Of a stretch of DNA of 6,900 bases, positions 1 to 5,790 are shown piece after piece. The notes beneath the pieces were generated by a model. That model was given only the letters and a program-made list of their open reading frames with translations. It ran no database searches and was not told where the DNA came from. This stretch comes from BS750m-G62 sp964577175 (GTDB taxonomy: Bacteria > Planctomycetota > Phycisphaerae > FEN-1346), in NCBI GenBank assembly GCA_964577175.1, contig CAZNYC010000177.1:1-6900 (forward strand), read 5' to 3'. Position 1 is the first letter of the stretch. Each line of letters starts with the position of its first letter. Made by a program: the position numbers and the translations under genes.

Positions 1-333
1 CTGACCGTCAACGACGGCGTGCTGCTGATGACCTTCGCCGAGGAACTCCACCAGCAACAGGGCTTGTCCGGCCGCGATGCCGTCCTCCAGGCCGCCAAGA
101 TTCGCCTCCGCCCCCGGCTGATGACCACCATCACCACGATGATCGGCTTCACACCCCTGGCCCTGAACCTCGGCGAGGGTGCGGATATGCTGCAGCCCAT
201 GGCCATCGGAGCCATCGGCGGCCTGGCCACCGAGGCCGTCGTTGCCCTGTTTATGATGCCATGCGTCTATGTGCTGTTCACACGCGCAGGAAGAACCGGA
301 ACCTTACCGACGGCGGTTGGGACGGGTGTGTGA
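1..333 (+). CDS. RND efflux transporter, C-terminal end (partial, 5' end outside window)
   Basis: The frame is open from base 1 and stops at TGA 331-333, giving the last 110 residues of an inner-membrane RND pump (AcrB/CusA superfamily), a proton-driven exporter. It reads LTVNDGVLLMTFAEEL at the start, like the NGILLVDFA segment of late RND transmembrane helices. Next comes the family hallmark RLRPRLMTTITTMIG (about residues 36-50), then NLGEGADMLQPMAIGAIGG and a final hydrophobic helix ending MMPCVYVLF, where related pumps have a (V/L)PVLY-type ending. At least two complete helices and part of a third are present. After the last helix only about 20 mostly polar residues remain. No T-rich terminator follows. 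CusA-type metal pumps and HAE-type drug pumps cannot be separated from this piece. The family call is firm; the substrate is unknown. It is a different gene copy from the pump that starts at 5787. Confidence 0.93.
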   Translation: MTVNDGVLLMTFAEELHQQQGLSGRDAVLQAAKIRLRPRLMTTITTMIGFTPLALNLGEGADMLQPMAIGAIGGLATEAVVALFMMPCVYVLFTRAGRTGTLPTAVGTGV

Positions 334-422
334 CGGGGCGTGGCATCATGAATCCACAAACGCAGGGGCCTGGTTGATCAAGTGACCTGCCCCCAACCGC
401 CACGCAGCCTCTGACGGGGCGT
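312..422. repeat. Short repeats around the end of the first RND gene
   Basis: TGACGGGGCGT occurs at 331-341 (starting on the RND stop codon) and again at 412-422 as an 11-bp direct repeat. GGCGGTTGGG at 312-321 is matched by its reverse complement CCCAACCGCC at 392-401. TTGATCAA (374-381) is an 8-bp palindrome inside a possible weak hairpin, GGGGC 365-369 with GCCCC 389-393. No T tract follows, so this is not a convincing terminator. The repeats may mark a past rearrangement between the RND 3' end and the minus-strand remnant, or may be chance in GC-rich DNA. Confidence 0.35.
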
Positions 423-780
423 TGAATCTCGATCTGCCCGTGCGGCAGGTGGTCCGGAAACCCCATCGCTCGGAACGGCTCGTACTGCTTCTCGTAGCAG
501 CGCGCGAAGGTGGGGAGGTCCCGGGTCATCCGGCGAACGTACTCGGCGAGTTGCTCGCCGACCTTGTCCTCCAGTTCCGGGTTGTTGCCCAGATTCGCCT
601 CCACGATCGGGCGGTGCGCGAGGCCGTAATGGTCCGGCTGGTACCGATCTTCGCCACCGTCACGATGAGGGTCTTGTTGCGCGAGAGGAGTTCGACCACG
701 ACGCCCGCGTAGCGCTTCACCAGCGCGGCGGCGCGGGCGAGCGGTTCGGCCAGAGCACTTGACGCGGCGGGGGCACTCTG
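413..780 (-). pseudogene. Frameshifted minus-strand coding remnant of unknown family
   Basis: Two minus-strand frames look protein-like and join end to end. From 780 down to about 655 the frame gives LVKRYAGVVVELLSRNK and then TLIVTVA. From about 652 to 413 a second frame gives EDRYQPDHYGLAHRPIVEAN, then a charged helical stretch (NNPELEDKVGEQLAEYVRRM) and PFRAMGFPDHLPHGQIEIQRP. Restoring one base near 651-656 would fuse them as ...TLIVTVA-EDRYQPDHYG. Codons in both parts favour G or C in third position, as in the intact genes nearby. The upstream end stops at a TAG (783-781), so any N-terminus is lost, and the arsR promoter overlaps this end. Downstream the second frame stays open to TGA 280-278, overlapping the RND gene, but the coding look fades after about 413. 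I do not recognise the family. A sequencing error instead of a real deletion is possible. Confidence 0.55.
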
Positions 781-787
781 CTACTAT
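759..787 (+). promoter_or_regulatory. Sigma70-type promoter of arsR
   Basis: TTGACG (759-764, 5 of 6 matches to the -35 consensus) is separated by 17 bp from TACTAT (782-787, 4 of 6 to the -10 consensus). This predicts transcription starting near 794, about 23 bases before the chosen arsR start. The element lies in an A/T-richer island just before the regulator gene. It is the best-formed promoter I can see in the window. Confidence 0.75.
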
Positions 788-809
788 GTGAGTGAAATGT
801 AACGGAGTG
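774..809 (+). promoter_or_regulatory. Candidate ArsR operator over the arsR -10 box and leader
   Basis: CACTC (774-778) is inverted relative to GAGTG, which occurs twice downstream (790-794 and 805-809), so imperfect dyads bracket the -10 box. GTGAG (788-792), seven bases, then TAACGGA (800-806) recurs with the same spacing at 1171-1189 before the permease. ArsR/SmtB repressors normally bind inverted repeats overlapping their own promoter, so autorepression here is expected. The exact operator limits are inference. Confidence 0.45.
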
Positions 810-816
810 CGTGGTC

Positions 817-1143
817 ATGGACGAGGCAAGCAAGCGGCTCTACGCCATGAAGGCCGAGATGATTCAGGCGGCGGGGCACCCGATCCGCCTGGCCATCATC
901 GACTTCCTCAAGGACGGCGAGCAGTGCGTCTGCGACATCGCCGAGCACGTTGGGGCCAAGCGCTCGAACGTCTCGAGGCACCTGGCCGTGATGTCGAGGG
1001 CCGGCGTTCTCGACAGCCGCAAGGACGGGCTTCGGGTCATGTACTCGCTGAAGACGCCGTGCATCCTGGGGTTTCTCTCATGCGTCTCCGATGCCCTGCG
1101 TGAGAGGATTGAGGGCGACAAGGCGGTCCTAGGCGCCCTTTAG
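817..1143 (+). CDS. arsR: ArsR/SmtB-family metalloregulatory repressor
   Basis: This is a 108-residue winged-helix DNA-binding protein of the usual ArsR length. Such proteins repress resistance genes and release DNA when a metal or metalloid binds cysteines. ALGHP-type lead-in AAGHPIRLAIIDFL is at 18-31. The metal-binding loop E35-Q-C37-V-C39-D matches the ELCVCDL motif of arsenic/antimony sensors. The recognition helix is RSNVSRHLAVMSRAGVL (49-65) and the wing is SRKDGLRVMYSL (67-78). Two more cysteines, C82 and C89 (PCILGFLSC), lie in the C-terminal helix and could be extra ligands. ATG 817 is chosen because GGAG at 804-807 sits 9 bases upstream; the alternative GTG at 811 would leave only 3. 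It has its own promoter and ends inside an intrinsic terminator. The family call is firm; the inducer (arsenite, methylarsenite, antimonite or another thiophilic ion) is inferred. Confidence 0.93.
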   Translation: MDEASKRLYAMKAEMIQAAGHPIRLAIIDFLKDGEQCVCDIAEHVGAKRSNVSRHLAVMSRAGVLDSRKDGLRVMYSLKTPCILGFLSCVSDALRERIEGDKAVLGAL

Positions 1144-1160
1144 GGCAAGCGCCTTTTTTT
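1131..1160 (+). terminator. Intrinsic terminator overlapping the arsR stop codon
   Basis: AGGCGC (1131-1136) pairs with GCGCCT (1149-1154), directly followed by a run of seven T (1154-1160). Inside, GCCC (1135-1138) can instead pair with GGGC (1143-1146) around a TTTA loop. Either fold gives a GC-rich stem ahead of a T tract. The arsR stop codon (1141-1143) lies in the loop region. It should end or attenuate arsR transcripts before the permease. Confidence 0.75.
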
Positions 1161-1168
1161 CACACGTA

Positions 1169-1196
1169 GCGTGAGGAAACCATAACGGACTCACGC
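1169..1196 (+). promoter_or_regulatory. 7-bp inverted repeat in the permease leader, candidate operator
   Basis: GCGTGAG (1169-1175) and CTCACGC (1190-1196) form a perfect 7-bp dyad with a 14-base spacer, 22 bases before the permease start. The spacer ends in TAACGGA (1183-1189), and GTGAG-N7-TAACGGA also occurs in the arsR leader at 788-806. A weak promoter may overlap it: TTCACA (1159-1164) and CATAAC (1181-1186) are 16 bp apart. A dyad within an expression leader next to arsR is best read as a repressor site. An RNA hairpin is the alternative. Confidence 0.5.
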
Positions 1197-1218
1197 ACTT
1201 AAGGCGAGGTTTAGCGCG

Positions 1219-2769
1219 ATGGTTGCATGGAAGAAGGACTGGAAGAATCTGCTGTGGATCGTCGCGGTGTTCCTGGCGTTCTTCTGGCTGCCCGCCGGCT
1301 GGGAGCGGTTCAGCGGCGGCATCATGGAGGCGTTGCACCTGGCCAAGTGGTACGCGCGGGAGCACGTGCTCCTGTGCCTGGTGCCGGCGTTCTTCATCGC
1401 CGGGGCCATCGGCGTGTTCGTCAGCCAGGCTTCGGTGATGAAGTACCTGGGGGCCAAGGCCAACAAGGTGCTGGCCTATGGCGTGGCGAGCGTGTCGGGC
1501 TCGATCCTGGCCGTCTGCTCGTGCACGGTGCTGCCGCTCTTTGCGGGCATCTGGCGGATGGGCGCCGGGCTGGGCCCGGCCGTGGCGTTCCTCTACTCCG
1601 GCCCGGCGATCAACGTTTTGGCCATCATTCTTACCGCCCGCATCCTTGGGGTGGAACTGGGCATTGCCCGGGCGGTGGGCGCGGTCGGGTTCAGCGTGGT
1701 CATCGGCCTGATCATGCACTTCATTTACCGCAAGGAAGAGTTGGCCAAGGCCGACAGCCAGGTCGGCATGCCCGAGCCGGAGGTAACCCGGCCGCTCTGG
1801 AAGAACGCCACGTTCTTCTTCCTGATGGTGGGCATTCTGGTGTTCGCCAACTGGGGCTCGCCGGGCACGTGGGACTATCAGGCGGCGCCCGGCAACGTCG
1901 TTCGGGTCGACATCGTCGAGGCCCCGTTCGACCCGCACGAGGCAGGCGCGACGTACACGCTGCGGCCGGAAGGCGCGCCGGGGGCCGGGTCGCAGGACAT
2001 CCAGGCGCCGGCCCAACACTTCCTGGCGAATCGCCGGCCTGCCCCTGGTGCCTGGGCGTTGCTGTGGCAGAACAAATGGGCGGTGACGGGGATTCTGGGT
2101 GCCGGCTTTGGCCTCGTGCTGGTCTTCTGGCTCAACGTGACGTGGTGGAAAGTTGGCCTGGCAGCGGCGCCCCCGGCGATACTGGCGCTGGCCTTCCCAA
2201 CCGACGGCCTGTGGGTGCTGCTGCCCTTTTCGGCCGCCGTCGTCGGCCTGTCGGTCATCCTGGAGACCAGCAGGGGCGAGGGCGAGGAGTGGTTCAGCGC
2301 CACGTGGACGTTTGCCAAACAGATTCTGCCCCTCCTGTTCTTCGGGGTGCTGATTGCCGGGTTCCTCCTGGGCCGGCCCGGCCATCCGGGACTGATTCCG
2401 GCCAAGTACGTGGAGATGCTCGTCGGCGACAGCCCGGACAGGTTCCTGGAAATCACGGGCGCCGGCGGCGGAACGTTTGACGGCGCGGTTCGTTCCGCCT
2501 GGCCGGTGTGGACGAACTTCTTCGCGGCCATCTTCGGGGCGTTCATGTACTTTGCCACGCTGACCGAGGTGCCGATCCTTCAGGGCCTGATCGGCGCGGG
2601 CATGGGCAAGGGGCCCGCCCTGGCGCTTTTGCTGGCCGGCCCGGCGCTGAGCCTGCCGAACATGCTCGTCATCCGGAGCACCATGGGCACGCGGAAAACC
2701 CTCGTGTTCTGCTCGCTGGTGGTCGTGATGGCGACGATCTCGGGCATGATCTTCGGGAGGTTCTTCTGA
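1219..2769 (+). CDS. DUF318/ArsP_1-family permease with soluble insertion
   Basis: A 516-residue polytopic inner-membrane protein. The core SGSILAVCSCTVLPLFAGI (93-111, with C100-S-C102) and SGPAINVLA (127-135) are hallmarks of the DUF318/ArsP_1 permeases, whose studied members export trivalent organoarsenicals. A second half repeats the pattern: TEVPILQG (449-456), GKGPALALLLAGPAL (463-477) and PNMLVIRS (480-487). Hydrophobic segments lie near 10-25, 50-70, 85-110, 118-140, 148-170, 196-211, 288-305, 312-348, 368-384, 432-447, 465-485 and 494-513. Residues 212-285 form a long polar, Pro/Gly-rich stretch between helices, which I believe most relatives lack. Cysteines are C53, C100, C102 and C498. 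The start is ATG 1219, with GAGGT at 1206-1210 eight bases upstream. It follows arsR but is separated from it by a terminator and a candidate operator. The family is firm; an arsenic or other thiophilic substrate is inferred from arsR. Confidence 0.9.
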   Translation: MVAWKKDWKNLLWIVAVFLAFFWLPAGWERFSGGIMEALHLAKWYAREHVLLCLVPAFFIAGAIGVFVSQASVMKYLGAKANKVLAYGVASVSGSILAVCSCTVLPLFAGIWRMGAGLGPAVAFLYSGPAINVLAIILTARILGVELGIARAVGAVGFSVVIGLIMHFIYRKEELAKADSQVGMPEPEVTRPLWKNATFFFLMVGILVFANWGSPGTWDYQAAPGNVVRVDIVEAPFDPHEAGATYTLRPEGAPGAGSQDIQAPAQHFLANRRPAPGAWALLWQNKWAVTGILGAGFGLVLVFWLNVTWWKVGLAAAPPAILALAFPTDGLWVLLPFSAAVVGLSVILETSRGEGEEWFSATWTFAKQILPLLFFGVLIAGFLLGRPGHPGLIPAKYVEMLVGDSPDRFLEITGAGGGTFDGAVRSAWPVWTNFFAAIFGAFMYFATLTEVPILQGLIGAGMGKGPALALLLAGPALSLPNMLVIRSTMGTRKTLVFCSLVVVMATISGMIFGRFF

Positions 2770-2836
2770 TCTCGCGCCGGCGCCCACCCGGCCGCCCCTG
2801 TCGAAACACTGCCCCGGCATTGGAGATATGCTGTAT

Positions 2837-2842
2837 TACTAT
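2837..2842 (+). promoter_or_regulatory. Candidate -10 box / shared regulatory element before tolC operon
   Basis: TACTAT at 2837-2842 lies in a short AT-rich island (about 2819-2844) of an otherwise very GC-rich 235-bp gap. TACTATGTG (2837-2845) is identical to bases 782-790, which contain the arsR -10 box. No good -35 hexamer is found at 16-18 bp (CCGGCA at 17), so if this is a promoter it may need an activator or another sigma factor. GTGCAC (2845-2850) is a small palindrome next to it. The rest of 2770-3004 shows a GCGCCGGCGC palindrome (2774-2783) but no T-tailed terminator and no convincing gene. Confidence 0.4.
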
Positions 2843-3004
2843 GTGTGCACGCAACGCAGCGTTTGAGAAGACCCGCCCGCGGCTCGAGGCACAGGCCCCG
2901 GCCGTCGCCGTCCGCGTCCACGCCGGCGAGGCCGCGGTGTCGCGCTGCCGGCCCGTGTTCGGCGGCGGCGGTGCGTGCAGCGGCGCGATGTGGAGAGGAC
3001 CCCG

Positions 3005-4414
3005 ATGAAGCGAACCGGTTTGATAGCGGCGGTGGCGTTGTCGGCCACAGTGGCGGGATGCGTCCTGACGAACCCGACGGGTTCGTACGTACCGTCCATC
3101 GGCCCCGCGTCCGGCCAGGGGGTGTCCGCCCCTGCGGCCGGCGCCGGGGCGCTGCCCGAGTCGTTGACGCTGCCGAAGGCCATCGAGATCGCGTTGGCCA
3201 ACAATCCGGGGATTGCCGCCGAGGGATGGGACATCCGAGCGGCCGAAGCCCGGCGCGACCTGGCGGTCGGCGCCGTGCTTCCGAGTCTCCGTGCGGTGGG
3301 AGGCTATACGCGCCACCTGGACGACCAGCGGCTTATTCCGTCGCGAGAGTCTCGCGATTGGGGTTCGCCGTTCACCGATGACATCTTCTCGGCGGACCTG
3401 GTGTTAACGACGCCGTTGTACACGGGCGGTCGGCTTATCAGCGAGATCAAGGCGGCCGAACTTCTCCGGGAAGCCGTCGAACACCGCCTGGCTCGCAGCC
3501 GCGAGGAACTCATCTTCAACGTCTCCAGCTTGTTTTATGGCATCCAGGCACAGGGCCCTGTGATCGACTCGCTGGAGTTTTCGCGGAAGGCTCTCCAGGA
3601 ACATCGCAGGCGGATCCAGGACCTGCTGGCCGTGCAGAAGGCCGCACGCGTTGACCTGTTGCGAACCGAGGTCAGGCTGGCTGACCTGGAGCAGCGGCTC
3701 GTGTCCGAGCGCAACGTCCTGGCGGTCCAGAAACGGGCCTTGGCCAACCTTCTGGGGATATCCGGCGCCGAGCAACCGATTGCCCTGGAGGGAAGCCTGA
3801 CGGCGCCCGAGCAAGAACCGACGACGTCTCTGAAGGCGAACCTGGCGACCGCGTTACGCCAACGGCCGGACTACTTGGCGGCCCGTGCGGCTTTCGAGGC
3901 GCAGGCGCGGAAGGTGGACGCGGCCCGGGCCGCACACTACCCCACCGTCGCGCTCCAGGGCGCTTACGGCGGTCGCTGGGCCCCGTCCCCGTCCCTGCGC
4001 CCTCCCGGCGCCAACGAGGCCGATGACGTGGGCAGCGTCGGCATCGTCGTGGACGTGCCGGTGTTTGAGGGCGGCCGCATCGACGCCGCCATCCGAGAGC
4101 AGAAGGCCCAACTGGAGAGCGACCGGAAACGACTGCGGGAACTCGAACTCCGCATCCATCTGGATGTGGAGACGGCAACGCTTAACCTCGTGTCGGCGCG
4201 CGAGCGATTCCTCGCCACCGAGAAGGCCATCGAACAGGCCGACGAAAGCCTGCGCATCGAGCGGGAAAAGTACGATCTGGGCAAAGGCGCCATCGTGGAC
4301 GTCCTGGACGCCCAGTCGGCCTTGCTGGATTCCCAGACGAACTACTACCGGGCGCTGGCGGAGTACCACACAGCCGCCGCGCAACTGCACCTGGCCGTGG
4401 GAGAACAACCGTGA
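3005..4414 (+). CDS. TolC-like outer-membrane efflux lipoprotein
   Basis: A 469-residue outer membrane efflux protein (OEP family, two repeats), forming the exit duct of the tripartite pump encoded with it. MKRTGLIAAVALSATVAGC is a lipoprotein signal peptide with lipobox VAGC, acylated on C19. A Gly/Pro/Ser linker (23-50) follows. The first OEP repeat runs about 52-250, with the typical SLTLPKAIEIALANNPGI entry and the strand PLYTGGR (137-143). The second runs about 275-460, with PVFEGGRID (352-360) and the common ending EKYDLGKGAIVDVLDAQSAL (421-440). The repeats alternate helices with short strands as in TolC/OprM. ATG 3005 is preferred over GTG 2975 because GGAGAGGA (2992-2999) is 5 bases upstream and it gives a clean signal peptide. 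The stop overlaps the next gene's start (GTGA 4411-4414). The family is secure; the substrate follows the pump and is unknown. Confidence 0.93.
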   Translation: MKRTGLIAAVALSATVAGCVLTNPTGSYVPSIGPASGQGVSAPAAGAGALPESLTLPKAIEIALANNPGIAAEGWDIRAAEARRDLAVGAVLPSLRAVGGYTRHLDDQRLIPSRESRDWGSPFTDDIFSADLVLTTPLYTGGRLISEIKAAELLREAVEHRLARSREELIFNVSSLFYGIQAQGPVIDSLEFSRKALQEHRRRIQDLLAVQKAARVDLLRTEVRLADLEQRLVSERNVLAVQKRALANLLGISGAEQPIALEGSLTAPEQEPTTSLKANLATALRQRPDYLAARAAFEAQARKVDAARAAHYPTVALQGAYGGRWAPSPSLRPPGANEADDVGSVGIVVDVPVFEGGRIDAAIREQKAQLESDRKRLRELELRIHLDVETATLNLVSARERFLATEKAIEQADESLRIEREKYDLGKGAIVDVLDAQSALLDSQTNYYRALAEYHTAAAQLHLAVGEQP

Positions 4415-5790
4415 GAATGGCATGGCGCGCGTTGGCGATTGCGGCGGCCGGGGTGGTTGCCATCGGTCTGATGGGCTGCGGTTCGGGCAAGGAAGAACCG
4501 GCGAACGGCGAGCCGGATCAGCCTACCCCTGTGCCGGTCCGGCCGGGCACAGGCCCGGCCCCCGGGGGTGCACGCTGGCAGTCGAAAAAAAAGGCTCCGC
4601 TTGTTCAGGTCGTTGCCGCCCGGAAGGCGCCCATCTCCAAAACCCTGGAGGTCACCGGCGAGGTTGTGGCTACGCAGACAGTGACCCTGCGGGCCACGGT
4701 GGAGGGGCCGATCGCCTTCTGCCCCTGGCGCGAGGGGGACCGCGCAAAGAAGGGCGAGAGGCTGATCGAGATCGACAGGCCCCTGTACCGCGAGGAAGTG
4801 CAGGCCGCCCAGGCGGCGCTCGACGTGGCGAAGGCCAAACTGGCCGACCTGAAGGCGGGCACCCGCCCCGAAGAGATCGCCCAGGCCCGCGAGACCGTCA
4901 AACAGCTCGAGGAATGCGCCGGCTTCGCCAAGAGCGACCTGGACCGGATCGAGAAAATGGTCCGCAGCGGTTCACTGGCAGGCGAGGCGATGGAGGAAGC
5001 GCGGGTGGCTTACGTCAAATGCCAGACCGACCTCGCCGCCGCACGCACACGCCTCGCCATGCTGGAGGCGGGCCCCACGAAGACCGAGGTCGCCGTGCAG
5101 GAGGCGCTGGCCCAGGAGGCCGCGGCCGGGCTCCAGGTCGCCAAGGCCACGCTCATGGAGTGCGTCATCAGGGCGCCGTTCCCGGCGGTCATCGCGCAGG
5201 TCCACGTGCGGCCGGGCGACCTGGCGACGCCGGGCGATCCGCTGGTGACCGTGTTTGACCCCACCTCGCTGGTGGTCCGCTTTGCCGTGCCCGAGCAGGC
5301 CTCGGAGACCATCCGCCGAGAGCAGCCTGTGACCGTGCGGTTCGATGCGTATGCCGGGCGCGCGCTTGCGGGGCAGGTGGTGCGCCTCTATCCCAATCTG
5401 GCCCCTGAGTCGAGGACCCGCACGGTCGAGGCCGCCGTCGCGGGCGACGCCCCCGCACTGATGCCCGGCCTGTTTGCGCGCGTCGAAGTCGTCCTGGCGA
5501 CCGTGCCGGACGCCACGGTCGTGCCCCAGAGCGCCGTGCTCGTCAATGCCAAGGGCGAACGCGTCCTGTTCGTCGTGAAGGACGGCAGGGCGCACCAGCG
5601 GAAGATCGTGACGGGCATCGAGCAGGCAAGCCTCGTCCAGGTGATCGAAGGCGTGAACGCCGGCGAGCCCGTGGCCGTCGCGGGGAACGAGAACCTGAAG
5701 GACGGCGCGGCGGTCCGCCTGCCGGGCGGCCCAAAGAAGGGGGCGCCGGCCGGACCGGCCAAGGCCGACGGCACGGGTGAAACGCCATGA
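4411..5790 (+). CDS. RND membrane fusion (periplasmic adaptor) lipoprotein
   Basis: A 459-residue adaptor of the AcrA/HlyD-like class, bridging the RND pump and the outer-membrane channel. The signal peptide ends LMGC (lipid on C23). A Pro/Gly linker (28-55) and three lysines (59-61) follow. VQVVAARKAPISKTLEVTGE (65-84) opens the barrel, and VEGPIAFCPWREGDRAKKGE (97-116) is the first lipoyl half. A long helical hairpin spans about 125-250, with two similar AG-turn segments at 144-163 and 215-234. VIRAPFPAVIAQVHVRPGD (252-270) is the second lipoyl half. LMPGLFARVEV (350-360) and VVPQSAVL (370-377) belong to the distal barrel, and VLFVVKDGRAHQRKIVTG (385-402) to the membrane-proximal domain. 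The mature protein has four extra cysteines (104, 169, 204, 251). GTG 4411 fits GGAG 4400-4403 (7-base spacing) and overlaps the tolC stop; ATG 4417 is the alternative. It overlaps the pump gene by ATGA. Confidence 0.92.
   Translation: MRMAWRALAIAAAGVVAIGLMGCGSGKEEPANGEPDQPTPVPVRPGTGPAPGGARWQSKKKAPLVQVVAARKAPISKTLEVTGEVVATQTVTLRATVEGPIAFCPWREGDRAKKGERLIEIDRPLYREEVQAAQAALDVAKAKLADLKAGTRPEEIAQARETVKQLEECAGFAKSDLDRIEKMVRSGSLAGEAMEEARVAYVKCQTDLAAARTRLAMLEAGPTKTEVAVQEALAQEAAAGLQVAKATLMECVIRAPFPAVIAQVHVRPGDLATPGDPLVTVFDPTSLVVRFAVPEQASETIRREQPVTVRFDAYAGRALAGQVVRLYPNLAPESRTRTVEAAVAGDAPALMPGLFARVEVVLATVPDATVVPQSAVLVNAKGERVLFVVKDGRAHQRKIVTGIEQASLVQVIEGVNAGEPVAVAGNENLKDGAAVRLPGGPKKGAPAGPAKADGTGETP
4585..4592 (+). 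repeat. A8 homopolymer inside the adaptor gene
   Basis: Eight consecutive A (codons AAA AAA AAG, K59-K61) lie at the end of the adaptor's N-terminal linker in otherwise GC-rich DNA. Runs of this length are known to promote polymerase slippage or replication indels. The run is near the 5' end of the gene, so a slip would truncate almost the whole adaptor. Confidence 0.6.

Noticed and set aside
421..427. GTTGAAT matching the integron attC core GTTRRRY
   Set aside because: No matching inverse core RYYYAAC within a plausible distance and no integrase in view; a 7-base degenerate match is expected by chance.
811..816. GTG start for arsR two codons upstream
   Set aside because: GGAG at 804-807 would be only 3 bases away; ATG 817 has a normal 9-base spacing.
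2774..2783. GCGCCGGCGC palindrome after the permease as a terminator
   Set aside because: Short, without a loop of its own and with no following T tract.
1129..2820. 563-codon open frame on the minus strand opposite the permease
   Set aside because: Its composition (many H, Q, R, G, P and no membrane or domain pattern) is that of a shadow of a high-GC gene, and the plus strand encodes a clear permease.
2828..2866. 12-codon possible leader peptide with three adjacent tyrosines
   Set aside because: GGAG is only 2 bases before its ATG, and the likely -10 box lies inside it.
2975..3004. GTG start giving a 10-residue longer tolC product
   Set aside because: It would put charged residues before the lipoprotein signal peptide and lacks the ribosome site that serves ATG 3005.
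2841..3008. 55-codon plus-strand frame whose TGA overlaps the tolC ATG
   Set aside because: No ribosome site at usable distance before ATG 2841, Arg/Ala/Gly-rich low-information sequence, and the tolC start has its own strong GGAGAGGA. If TACTAT 2837-2842 is the -10 box the ATG would be untranscribed.
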